From positions 579 to 8,290 of the forward strand of contig DKCF01000097.1 of NCBI GenBank assembly GCA_002451435.1: a DNA stretch of 7,712 nucleotides, in the 5' to 3' direction. Source of the DNA: Bifidobacterium sp. UBA6881 (lineage in GTDB: Bacteria > Actinomycetota > Actinomycetes > Actinomycetales > Bifidobacteriaceae). Positions 1 to 6,035 of the stretch are shown one piece after another. The position numbers and the translations under genes were made by a program. Position 1 is the stretch's first letter. Each line of letters starts with the position of its first letter. The notes under the pieces are model-generated. The model searched no databases, was not told the DNA's origin, and worked only from the letters and a program-made list of their open reading frames with translations.

Positions 1-28
1 ATTAGATATAAAAGTCAACGAGGACGAT

Positions 29-34
29 GGAGGA
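29..34 (+). promoter_or_regulatory. Ribosome binding site of the GH42 gene
   Basis: GGAGGA lies four to five bases before the ATG at 38 and fixes that start. Only 37 bases of upstream sequence are visible and they hold no convincing promoter, so the GH42 gene is either read from further upstream or belongs to an operon that begins outside the window. Confidence 0.8.
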
Positions 35-37
35 TTC

Positions 38-2161
38 ATGGGCCGTTACGAGGCAGACCACATTCTGTTCGGCGCCGCATACTACGACGAATATCTCATG
101 ATGAAGGGCATTGACCGCATCGATGAGGACATGGCGATGATGAAGGACGCGGGACTGAACGTCATCCGCATCGCCGAATCCACATGGAGCACCTGCGAGC
201 CGCAGCCGGGTGTGTTCGACTTCTCCCATGTGGACCGTGCGCTCGACGCCGCCCACCGCGCCGGCATCGACGTCATCGTCGGTACGCCGACCTACGCGGT
301 GCCCAGCTGGCTCGTCAAACTCGATCCGAGCGTCATCGCCGTCACCCCGAACGGGCAGGGCAAATACGGCGCGCGCCAGATCATGGACATCGTCAACGCC
401 ACCTACCGTTTCTACGGCGAACGCGTGATCCGCAAGCTCACCTCCCACGTCGCCGACCATCCGGCCGTCATCGGCTACCAGGTGGACAACGAGACGAAAT
501 ACTACGATTCCGTCTCCGAGGACATGCAGCGCCTGTTCGTCAAGTACCTGCGCGAGAAGTTCCACGGCGATCTGGACGAGCTCAACCGCCACTTCGGCCT
601 CGACTATTGGTCCAACCGCATCGACTCCTGGGAGGACTTCCCGGACGTGACCGCCACCGTCAACGAGTCCCTCGGCGGCGAATTCGACAAGTTCCGCCGC
701 GACCAGGTGCGCGCCTTCCTGCAGTGGCAGGCCGACATCGTGCGCGAATACGCGCATGACGACCAGTTCATCACCCACAACTTCGATTTCGAATGGCGCG
801 GATACTCCTACGGCGTGCAGCCGGCCGTCGACCACTTCAAGGCCGCCACCGCCGTGGACATCACCGGCGTGGACATCTACCACCCGACCGAGGACGACCT
901 GACCGGCAAGGAGATCGCCTTCGGCGGCGACATGACCCGCTCCACCAAGAACGGCCGGAACTATCTGGTGCTCGAAACGGAGGCACAGGGCCAGCACGGC
1001 TGGGTGCCGTTCCCGGGCCAACTGCGCCTGCAGGCCTACTCCCACCTCGCCTCCGGCGCCGACATGGTGGAATACTGGCACTGGCACTCCATCCACAACT
1101 CCTTCGAGACCTACTGGAAGGGCCTGCTGAGCCACGACCTCGAACCGAACCCCACCTACCGCGAGGCGGGCGTGTTCGGCCGCGAGATCGCCAGACCGGA
1201 AGTGGGAGAGCGGCTCGTCCACCTGAAGAAGCGCAACAAGGTGGCCATCATGGTCAGCAACGAAGCGTTGACCGCGCTTGATTGGTTTCTCATAGAGGCC
1301 GGCTTCCCGTTCGGCGGCACCCTCAAATACAATGACGTGGTACGCAATGTCTATGACGCGCTGTTCGAGCTCAACGTGGAATGCGATTTCATCCCCGCCG
1401 ACGCGCCAAGCGAACGCATGGCCCAATACGAGATGATTGTGGCCCCGGCGCTATACTGCACTCCGCAGGGAACGATCGACAGACTACGCGAATTCGTCGC
1501 GGACGGTGGTCACCTGATCGCCACCATGCGTTCCTTTGTGGCCGACGATGAGGTCACTGTATGGCATGATCGCGCGCCGCATAACCTCACCGACGTGTTC
1601 GGCATGACCTACAACCGGTTCACCCGTCCGAAGAACGTGCCGGTGGAGTTCACCGGTCCGCTCGCCGGCGTGCGACCGACTGAGGCGCAGGCGCTAATCG
1701 AGTTGGTCGATGCCGACGAAGGCGCGCAGGTGCTGGCCTCGTATGAACATTACGCGTGGAAGGACTATGCGGCCATCACACGCCATGCCTTTGGCAAAGG
1801 CGATGCCGAATGGATCGCCACCTTGCTCGATGCCGACACCATCCGCGCGGTGCTGCGCGAGGCCGTGGAACATGCGGGCGTCGTCGATGCCGGTGCTGCG
1901 CTCGCTGGCCAAGTGACGGTGCGTCGCGGAACGAACGCCCGCGGCGAGCGGGTGACGTACCTGCTCAACTACTCCGCAGACGAGGTCACCGTCGCCAGCC
2001 CAGTGGCGGGCGACGTGGTGGTCGCTCCGGAGGTAGTCGGTGGGGACGGTGAGCTTGACGAAACGGCGAATGCCGATATTGCGCTCAAAGCCGGATCCCG
2101 GGTGGCTGTGGGCGACGAGCTGGAGATCGGGCCGTGGAATCTTGTGGTGATCGCGGGGTAG
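38..2161 (+). CDS. GH42 glycoside hydrolase, probable alpha-L-arabinopyranosidase
   Basis: A 707-residue cytoplasmic enzyme with no signal peptide, full length for GH42. The order is a TIM barrel (about 1-390), the trimerisation domain (about 395-610) and a small C-terminal beta domain (about 635-707). The acid/base is E152 in a DNE motif. The nucleophile is most likely E313 in LVLE; E315 is the alternative. Classical GH42 beta-galactosidases carry Phe-X12-His in the active site. This protein has W347-X12-W360, as I recall for the alpha-L-arabinopyranosidase BlArap42B of B. animalis subsp. lactis (Trp345-X12-Trp358), where the tryptophans block galactose C6. D250, W253 and F423 also sit where BlArap42B has its +1-site Asp249 and Trp252 and the neighbouring-subunit Phe421. 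The Cys cluster of zinc-binding GH42 members is absent. The family is certain. The specificity is inferred from these residues, so beta-galactosidase remains possible. Codons become less biased after about base 1190. Confidence 0.93.
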   Translation: MGRYEADHILFGAAYYDEYLMMKGIDRIDEDMAMMKDAGLNVIRIAESTWSTCEPQPGVFDFSHVDRALDAAHRAGIDVIVGTPTYAVPSWLVKLDPSVIAVTPNGQGKYGARQIMDIVNATYRFYGERVIRKLTSHVADHPAVIGYQVDNETKYYDSVSEDMQRLFVKYLREKFHGDLDELNRHFGLDYWSNRIDSWEDFPDVTATVNESLGGEFDKFRRDQVRAFLQWQADIVREYAHDDQFITHNFDFEWRGYSYGVQPAVDHFKAATAVDITGVDIYHPTEDDLTGKEIAFGGDMTRSTKNGRNYLVLETEAQGQHGWVPFPGQLRLQAYSHLASGADMVEYWHWHSIHNSFETYWKGLLSHDLEPNPTYREAGVFGREIARPEVGERLVHLKKRNKVAIMVSNEALTALDWFLIEAGFPFGGTLKYNDVVRNVYDALFELNVECDFIPADAPSERMAQYEMIVAPALYCTPQGTIDRLREFVADGGHLIATMRSFVADDEVTVWHDRAPHNLTDVFGMTYNRFTRPKNVPVEFTGPLAGVRPTEAQALIELVDADEGAQVLASYEHYAWKDYAAITRHAFGKGDAEWIATLLDADTIRAVLREAVEHAGVVDAGAALAGQVTVRRGTNARGERVTYLLNYSADEVTVASPVAGDVVVAPEVVGGDGELDETANADIALKAGSRVAVGDELEIGPWNLVVIAG

Positions 2162-2184
2162 AGGATTGACCTTACTGCCTTGCG

Positions 2185-2811
2185 TTATGGGATGAGCAGG
2201 TCGATGATGGCTTTCCATTCCCTGATGAAGTCGACGTCGTGCGAGCCGCTGAGCCAGCGCAGTTGTAGCCCCTCCATTGCGGACAGGACCTGCAGCGCGG
2301 TGCGCTCCGGATCGGTGACTCCATCGCGCTTGGCCGCGAACGTGTATTCCTTCAGCAGATTGATCTCGCGCTGTTCGAAATACTCGTGCATGGGATGGTC
2401 CTTGCTCAGCGCTTCGCTTTCCAGCAGGGTGTAGAACCGGACCATCTCCGGACGGTCGGCGTTGGTTTCCACGGTCCCCGTGGAAATGGCCTTCAGTCCC
2501 AGCTCGCAGTGGTATGCGATGCCGTCATCGAGGACTTCGCCGGTCACACCCTGCACGCCAAGATGCTCGGCTATGGCGATTTGATTGGTTCGATCAGCGT
2601 ATTTGAGGGTTTCCTCAAGTAGCTGTTCTTTGGATTTGAAGTAGTAAAGGAGTCCGGCTTCGGTGATGTTCTGAGCTTGCGCCACGTCGCGGATAGTGAA
2701 TCCCCAGAACCCGAATTGTGAGATGAATGAGATGGTGGTTTCAAGAATCGCCCTTCTACGTTCCTTGGCGTTCATTCGTTTTTTGGATTTGCCCTCTGTG
2801 CGGCGACGCAT
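2185..2811 (-). CDS. TetR-family transcriptional regulator
   Basis: A 208-residue DNA-binding repressor-type protein. A basic N-terminus (MRRR, then KKRMNAKERRR) leads into the TetR helix-turn-helix at about residues 21-69, with the typical FTIRDVA, GLLYYFKSKEQLL pattern (F38 to L65). The remaining roughly 140 residues form the variable helical ligand and dimer domain, which I cannot assign to a ligand class. I start it at the second ATG because AAGGAG lies six bases before it. The ATG 15 bases upstream (2826) lacks a good site and would add five residues. The gene is divergent from the permease operon and convergent with the GH42 gene. This arrangement and the palindromes between tetR and the permease suggest it controls this locus and itself. 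Bifidobacterial sugar loci more often carry LacI-type regulators, so a TetR here could mean that the inducer is an aglycone or an intact glycoside; that is inference. Confidence 0.93.
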   Translation of the reverse strand: MRRRTEGKSKKRMNAKERRRAILETTISFISQFGFWGFTIRDVAQAQNITEAGLLYYFKSKEQLLEETLKYADRTNQIAIAEHLGVQGVTGEVLDDGIAYHCELGLKAISTGTVETNADRPEMVRFYTLLESEALSKDHPMHEYFEQREINLLKEYTFAAKRDGVTDPERTALQVLSAMEGLQLRWLSGSHDVDFIREWKAIIDLLIP

Positions 2812-2817
2812 GTTCTT

Positions 2818-2823
2818 CTCCTT
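2818..2823 (-). promoter_or_regulatory. Ribosome binding site that decides the tetR start
   Basis: Read on the minus strand, AAGGAG is followed by AAGAAC and then the ATG at 2811, a spacing of six. The upstream ATG at 2826 is preceded by a weak sequence (TAGTAGGCACTAG), so the shorter protein is favoured. Confidence 0.7.
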
Positions 2824-2912
2824 CATCTAGTGCCTACTAAGGTACAAGAAGGGGGAGAGGAGGATGATAAAAACCTTTGGAACACGCGGGATTATCGCCG
2901 AACATCAAATTT

Positions 2913-2946
2913 ATAATATGATTTAACTAAGTGATTACTAGGTAAT
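2913..2946 (-). promoter_or_regulatory. Possible tetR promoter with overlapping palindrome
   Basis: On the minus strand a TATTAT hexamer (2918-2913) could be the -10 of tetR. The matching -35 position near 2936-2941 has no good TTGACA match. It falls inside a palindrome with arms ATTAC (2934-2938) and GTAAT (2942-2946) around TAG, and a further AGTAAT follows at 2953-2958. ATTAC/GTAAT is also the core of the larger palindrome at 3067-3088, so one protein may bind both sites and regulate its own gene. The spacers differ (three versus six bases between the cores), which weakens this. Confidence 0.35.
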
Positions 2947-3029
2947 GAAACCAGTAATTGCGAAATAGGTGCAGAACAGCGTTTGGCTGACTTGCGGATG
3001 CGGCGCGACGGCGGTGGAACACCGTTGAC

Positions 3030-3058
3030 TTGCGTCTTCGCAAAAGATGCCATATGCT
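3030..3058 (+). promoter_or_regulatory. Candidate promoter of the permease-GH5-GH43 operon
   Basis: TTGCGT (3030-3035) and TATGCT (3053-3058) are separated by 17 bases, an ideal sigma-70-type spacing. This gives an expected start near 3065 and a leader of about 125 bases. TTGACT at 3025-3030 is a better -35 hexamer, but its spacing to the same -10 would be 22 bases. The palindrome directly downstream supports a regulated promoter here. Confidence 0.5.
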
Positions 3059-3066
3059 AAACCATG

Positions 3067-3088
3067 TTAATTACCGGATGGTAATTAA
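3067..3088. promoter_or_regulatory. Perfect palindrome, probable TetR operator
   Basis: Left arm TTAATTACC (3067-3075), spacer GGAT and right arm GGTAATTAA (3080-3088) form a perfect 9+9 bp inverted repeat. It lies immediately downstream of the candidate -10, covering the expected transcription start, where a bound repressor would block initiation. Size and symmetry suit a TetR dimer, and the tetR gene is the divergent neighbour. That this regulator binds here is inference. Confidence 0.65.
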
Positions 3089-3090
3089 TT

Positions 3091-3112
3091 GATGGGGCGA
3101 GGCGGCTCCATC
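3091..3112 (+). other. Stem-loop in the permease mRNA leader
   Basis: GATGGGGC (3091-3098) and GCTCCATC (3105-3112) can pair over eight base pairs, with one G-U pair, around the six-base loop GAGGCG. It starts two bases after the operator palindrome and lies about 65 bases before the ribosome binding site. There is no following U run, so it is not an intrinsic terminator. A role in mRNA stability near the 5' end is possible. Confidence 0.4.
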
Positions 3113-3176
3113 GCACGCACATTGATAGGGTGCGGAATCGCACATACGACACGAGTTCACTATTGGAGCATGATTC

Positions 3177-3183
3177 AAAGGAG
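3177..3183 (+). promoter_or_regulatory. Ribosome binding site that decides the permease start
   Basis: AAAGGAG followed by six bases and ATG at 3190. This favours the 441-residue permease over an in-frame GTG start at 3130, whose extra 20 residues (MRNRTYDTSS and onward) look non-homologous and which has no such site. Confidence 0.85.
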
Positions 3184-3189
3184 AGTTTC

Positions 3190-4515
3190 ATGAGTGAAGC
3201 AATAGCAAGCAGGGAAGAACGGCTGGCCGCATACAACGCCAATATCGCGGCGGCGGAGAAGAATCCGATGCTGTCTCCGGAAACGGGCCGGCCGCTGTCC
3301 AAGGCGAACGCCGTACGTTTTGGCGCTGGTTTTCTGGCCTTTGGCGTGCTATGGATGTCCGGTCTGGGCATCGTTTCCGCGGTGTTGCTGCCCATGCATT
3401 ACAAGAGCATTGATGGCATCAGCGCCGACGCCCTTGTCGGCATCGTCAATGCGTTCACCGCGGTCGCGTCCCTGGTCGCCAACCTGATGTTCGGCAACTT
3501 CTCCGACCGCTCCCGTTCCCGCTTTGGTCGACGCACCCCCTGGATTATTTTCGGAGCCGTGCTTGGCGGCGTCACCTTGTTCCTGACCGGCACCACGCAC
3601 AACGCCGTATTGCTGACCTTCTTCTACTGCGCCTGCATGTTCGGTCTGAACTGCATGATCGCGCCGGTAGTGGCCATCCTGTCCGATCGCGTGCCTTCCA
3701 AGATCCGCGGCACCATGTCCGCCTTCTATGGTGCCGGCTCCACCATCGGATCTCCGATCGGCACGATGCTTGGCGCTCTGTTCATCAAGAACCTGACCCC
3801 CGGCTTCGCCGTCGCCGGTGTGCTCATGCTCCTTGGCGGCGTCGTCGCCGTGATCATCATCCCCAAGGAGCAGCCCGCTGATTTTCTGCCGAAGGACGAA
3901 GGCTCCCTCAAGGATGTTCTCGTCTCCTTCAGGCCGCCGAAGTTCGACACCGCCCATGATTTCTACAAGGCGTTCGTCGGCCGCTTCTGCATGCTGATCT
4001 CCTACCAGATGATTTCCGTCTACCAGCTGTACATCATCCAGAACTATATCGGCCAGTCCGTCGACGAGTCCGCGGTCACAGTGTCCGTCGTGTCCATGAT
4101 CACCATGGTCATGACGCTGGTCGGGTCCTTCATCTCCGGTCCGGTCTCCGATCTCATCGGCCGCCGCAAGGTGCCGGTCGTCGTGGCTTCTGTGCTGTTC
4201 GCGATTGGCATCGCGATGCCGTGGCTGATTCCGTCCTCGCTCGGCATGTACCTGTTTGCCGGCATCGCCGGTCTTGGTTACGCTGTCTATTCCGCCGTCG
4301 ATCAGGCGCTGCTGGTGGACGTGCTGCCAAGCAAGGAAGAGGCCGGTAAGGATCTGGGCATCCTGAACATGGCCACCACCCTCGGCCAGATGTGCGGCCC
4401 GATCATCATGTCGAGCATCGTTGTGGCCCTGGGATACAGCTTCGCCTTCCCGGTCGCCATCGCGTTGGCCATCGTCGGTTGCTTCTTTATCATGGCCATC
4501 AAGAAAGTCAAGTAA
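3190..4515 (+). CDS. MFS sugar/glycoside permease (12 transmembrane helices)
   Basis: A 441-residue integral membrane protein, probably a proton- or cation-coupled importer. A hydrophilic N-terminal tail of about 40 residues precedes TM1 (about 42-67), and about twelve hydrophobic segments follow. The loop after TM2 carries the MFS signature GNFSDRSRSRFGRR (102-115), and the half-repeat has GPVSDLIGRRK (317-327). The RSRSRFGRRTPWI form is what I know from the sucrose/maltose-type SLC45-like and neighbouring GPH-like sugar transporters. A charged central loop (about 225-260) separates the halves, and the C-terminus ends shortly after TM12 in KKVK. It is the first gene of an apparent operon with the GH5 and GH43 genes, both cytoplasmic hydrolases, so its cargo is probably a short glycoside that they cleave. 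The cargo cannot be read from the sequence. The promoter and the perfect palindrome upstream suggest control by the divergent TetR protein. Confidence 0.92.
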   Translation: MSEAIASREERLAAYNANIAAAEKNPMLSPETGRPLSKANAVRFGAGFLAFGVLWMSGLGIVSAVLLPMHYKSIDGISADALVGIVNAFTAVASLVANLMFGNFSDRSRSRFGRRTPWIIFGAVLGGVTLFLTGTTHNAVLLTFFYCACMFGLNCMIAPVVAILSDRVPSKIRGTMSAFYGAGSTIGSPIGTMLGALFIKNLTPGFAVAGVLMLLGGVVAVIIIPKEQPADFLPKDEGSLKDVLVSFRPPKFDTAHDFYKAFVGRFCMLISYQMISVYQLYIIQNYIGQSVDESAVTVSVVSMITMVMTLVGSFISGPVSDLIGRRKVPVVVASVLFAIGIAMPWLIPSSLGMYLFAGIAGLGYAVYSAVDQALLVDVLPSKEEAGKDLGILNMATTLGQMCGPIIMSSIVVALGYSFAFPVAIALAIVGCFFIMAIKKVK

Positions 4516-4528
4516 GGCGAATCCTATC

Positions 4529-4570
4529 CCCGTGTTCCGTTCGGTGCCTTTGCGCCGGACGGAACACGGG
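4529..4570 (+). terminator. Strong hairpin after the permease gene (partial terminator or mRNA processing/stability element)
   Basis: CCCGTGTTCCGT (4529-4540) pairs perfectly with ACGGAACACGGG (4559-4570). The stem continues inward for seven more pairs, two of them G-U, to a four-base CTTT loop, giving a 19-bp stem. It begins 14 bases after the permease stop. Bases 4571-4592 are only loosely T-rich (GTTGGTTTGTTTA) and lack an immediate T run, so full termination is doubtful. It could lower expression of the downstream hydrolases relative to the permease, or protect the permease mRNA's 3' end. Confidence 0.6.
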
Positions 4571-4708
4571 CCGTGGGTCGTTGGTTTGTTTACGTTGCAT
4601 GGCGCGGATGTGCCCTTCTCCCCTATGGCCGCGCTAAATGCCGACGGCTGCGTTTGAGTCGTCGGGCGCAGCGTCTCGACGCGGCTTTTGCCATATCGAC
4701 AGGGGCCA

Positions 4709-4722
4709 TTGTCCGGTGACAA
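4709..4722. promoter_or_regulatory. Short palindrome upstream of the GH5 gene
   Basis: TTGTC (4709-4713) and GACAA (4718-4722) form a 5+5 bp inverted repeat around CGGT, about 75 bases before the GH5 start. It does not resemble the ATTACC/GGTAAT palindrome upstream of the permease. No clear -35/-10 pair accompanies it, so a second regulator acting on the hydrolase genes is only a possibility. Confidence 0.3.
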
Positions 4723-4785
4723 CCGGGTTTCATGCGACGGAGAAGTGAATCAAGGAGTTATTGAGTAATGGAAACCGCATCGTAC

Positions 4786-4792
4786 AAAGGAG
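4786..4792 (+). promoter_or_regulatory. Ribosome binding site that decides the GH5 start
   Basis: AAAGGAG is followed five bases later by ATG at 4798. An in-frame ATG at 4768 has AAGGAG at a long spacing of ten (4752-4757) and would add METASYKGAH. The barrel's first strand begins directly after the 4798 start (MNLDYIKGVNLGNW), which supports the shorter protein. Confidence 0.75.
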
Positions 4793-4797
4793 CGCAT

Positions 4798-6006
4798 ATG
4801 AATCTCGACTACATCAAAGGTGTGAACCTCGGCAACTGGCTGGTGCTGGAGAAGTGGATGAACCCGGCGCTGTTCGACGGTACCACCGCGGACGACGAAT
4901 ACTACCTGCCCACACAGCTCGACCCGGCTGTCTACGAGGCGCGCATCAAGACCCACCGTGCCGAATACATCAATGAACGCGATTTCGCCACCATCAAATC
5001 GTGGGGTCTGAACTCCGTGCGCATCCCCGTGCCATACTTCATCTTCGGTGACCGCGCGCCGTTCATCGGCTGCATCGACGAACTCGACAAAGCCTTCAAC
5101 TGGGCCGAGAAATACGGCCTGACCATTCTCATCGACCTGCATACCGCGCCGATGAGCCAGAATGGTTTCGACAACGGCGGCATCTCCGGTGTGTGCAAAT
5201 GGGCGCAGCTGCCCGACGAGGTCGAATTCGTGCTGTCCGTGCTTGAACGCCTCGCCAAGCGGTACGGCCATCGCCAGGCGCTGATGGGCATTGAGATCAT
5301 CAACGAGCCGAACACCACCTCCTCCTGGCCGATGATGAATGTGACCGAACGCTACAAAGCGGTCGATTCGGAACTTGCCGAAGGCACCGGTCCGGTCGAA
5401 TTCGACTGGCTCAAGAACTTCTACGTCACCGCCTACCACCGTTTGCGTGACGTCGACAAAGGCGCGTTGCCTGTCGACAAGGCTGTGGTGTTCCACGACG
5501 GTTTCGACATCGAGCAGTGGAAGGACTTCATGCGCGGGGATGACGGCAAGCTCGCTCCGGAATTCGTCAACGTAATCCTCGACACCCACCAGTACCTCAT
5601 GACCGCCGAAATGATGGGTTGCCCGCAGACCGTGGAAGGCTACGACGATTTCGTGAGGAACACCTATGCGCCGATGATCGCCGAGATGAGCGAATACTTC
5701 CCGGTGATCGTGGGGGAGTGGTGCCTGTTCAACTCCGTCGGTTGCGGTGTGGACACCCACGGCGGTCAAAGCGTGCTCAACGGCGAGGAGGGCGCGCGGG
5801 CCGAAACCCTCAACGCCGAGCAGAAGCGTTCATTGTACCGGGGCGTGGCCGAATCCCAGCTCGCCGCATGGAGCACGGGCAGCGGTTTCTACTACTGGAA
5901 CTACAAACTGCTCACCGACACCGTCAATACCCCCGGTTGGATCGGCTGGGATGCGTGGGACCTCGGGCGCTGCATCGCCCAGGGCTGGTTCCCCATTCAG
6001 AAGTAG
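4798..6006 (+). CDS. GH5 glycoside hydrolase, exo-beta-glucanase/rutinosidase type
   Basis: A 402-residue single-domain TIM-barrel enzyme without signal peptide, so intracellular. The retaining GH5 set is complete: R75 (VRIP), H115 in HTAPMSQNGFDNGG, acid/base E170 in INEP, H264 and Y266 in DTHQY, nucleophile E307 in VGEW, and W367 in FYYWNY. The opening GVNLGNWLVLEKWM and the H-APxSQNGFDN stretch are hallmarks I know from the yeast exo-1,3-beta-glucanases (GH5_9) and the related fungal rutinosidases (GH5_23). Exo-acting beta-glucosidase or diglycosidase activity is therefore more likely than endo-cellulase activity. The subfamily cannot be fixed by eye. The gene follows the permease after 282 bases and precedes the GH43 gene by 29 bases, so it is probably co-transcribed with both. 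In context it would release glucose, or a disaccharide, from an imported plant glycoside; that is inference. Confidence 0.9.
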   Translation: MNLDYIKGVNLGNWLVLEKWMNPALFDGTTADDEYYLPTQLDPAVYEARIKTHRAEYINERDFATIKSWGLNSVRIPVPYFIFGDRAPFIGCIDELDKAFNWAEKYGLTILIDLHTAPMSQNGFDNGGISGVCKWAQLPDEVEFVLSVLERLAKRYGHRQALMGIEIINEPNTTSSWPMMNVTERYKAVDSELAEGTGPVEFDWLKNFYVTAYHRLRDVDKGALPVDKAVVFHDGFDIEQWKDFMRGDDGKLAPEFVNVILDTHQYLMTAEMMGCPQTVEGYDDFVRNTYAPMIAEMSEYFPVIVGEWCLFNSVGCGVDTHGGQSVLNGEEGARAETLNAEQKRSLYRGVAESQLAAWSTGSGFYYWNYKLLTDTVNTPGWIGWDAWDLGRCIAQGWFPIQK

Positions 6007-6024
6007 TCCGACATCAAGCGACAT

Positions 6025-6029
6025 AAGGA
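6025..6029 (+). promoter_or_regulatory. Ribosome binding site that decides the GH43 start
   Basis: AAGGA directly abuts an ATG at 6030 and so cannot serve it. The next in-frame ATG at 6036 has the correct six-base spacing. It starts the protein at MLHNPIFKGFNPDP, the normal N-terminus of this family. Confidence 0.75.
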
Positions 6030-6035
6030 ATGACA

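Larger units (their letters stand above)
2827..3189. other. Divergent control region between tetR and the permease gene
   Basis: This 363-base stretch holds no convincing gene. The part around 2905-2960 is much more AT-rich than the genes and contains TATAAT/TATTAT-like hexamers on both strands, together with ATTAC/GTAAT repeats. The part around 3024-3112 carries a candidate forward promoter, a perfect palindrome and a leader hairpin, annotated separately. A GTG at 3130 in frame with the permease has no ribosome binding site and was not used. I see no riboswitch or tRNA in it. Confidence 0.8.

Noticed and set aside
2..1426. Long open frame of 474 codons antisense to GH42
   Set aside because: It mirrors the strongly biased GH42 codons, has a low-complexity Val/Gly/Asp/His-rich translation and has no recognisable domain. 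Similar antisense frames at 3349-4722, 4750-5769 and 6690-7619 are shadows for the same reason.
2158..2175. Small hairpin between the convergent GH42 and tetR genes
   Set aside because: Only six pairs interrupted by a bulge (GTA-AGG / CCT-TAC) and no T run on either strand, too weak to call a terminator.
2828..2839. TAGT-GCCT-ACTA palindrome just before tetR
   Set aside because: Four-base arms only, and unlike the main operator arms.
3130..3189. Upstream GTG start adding 20 residues to the permease
   Set aside because: No ribosome binding site precedes it, whereas AAAGGAG lies at ideal spacing before the ATG at 3190.
4671..4682. GCGTC/GACGC palindrome in the permease-GH5 spacer
   Set aside because: Five-base arms with a two-base centre in GC-rich sequence occur often by chance and nothing positions it at a promoter.
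4745..4768. Seven-codon GTG mini-frame ending just before GH5
   Set aside because: It is too short and lacks its own ribosome binding site; chance is the simplest explanation, so no leader peptide is claimed.
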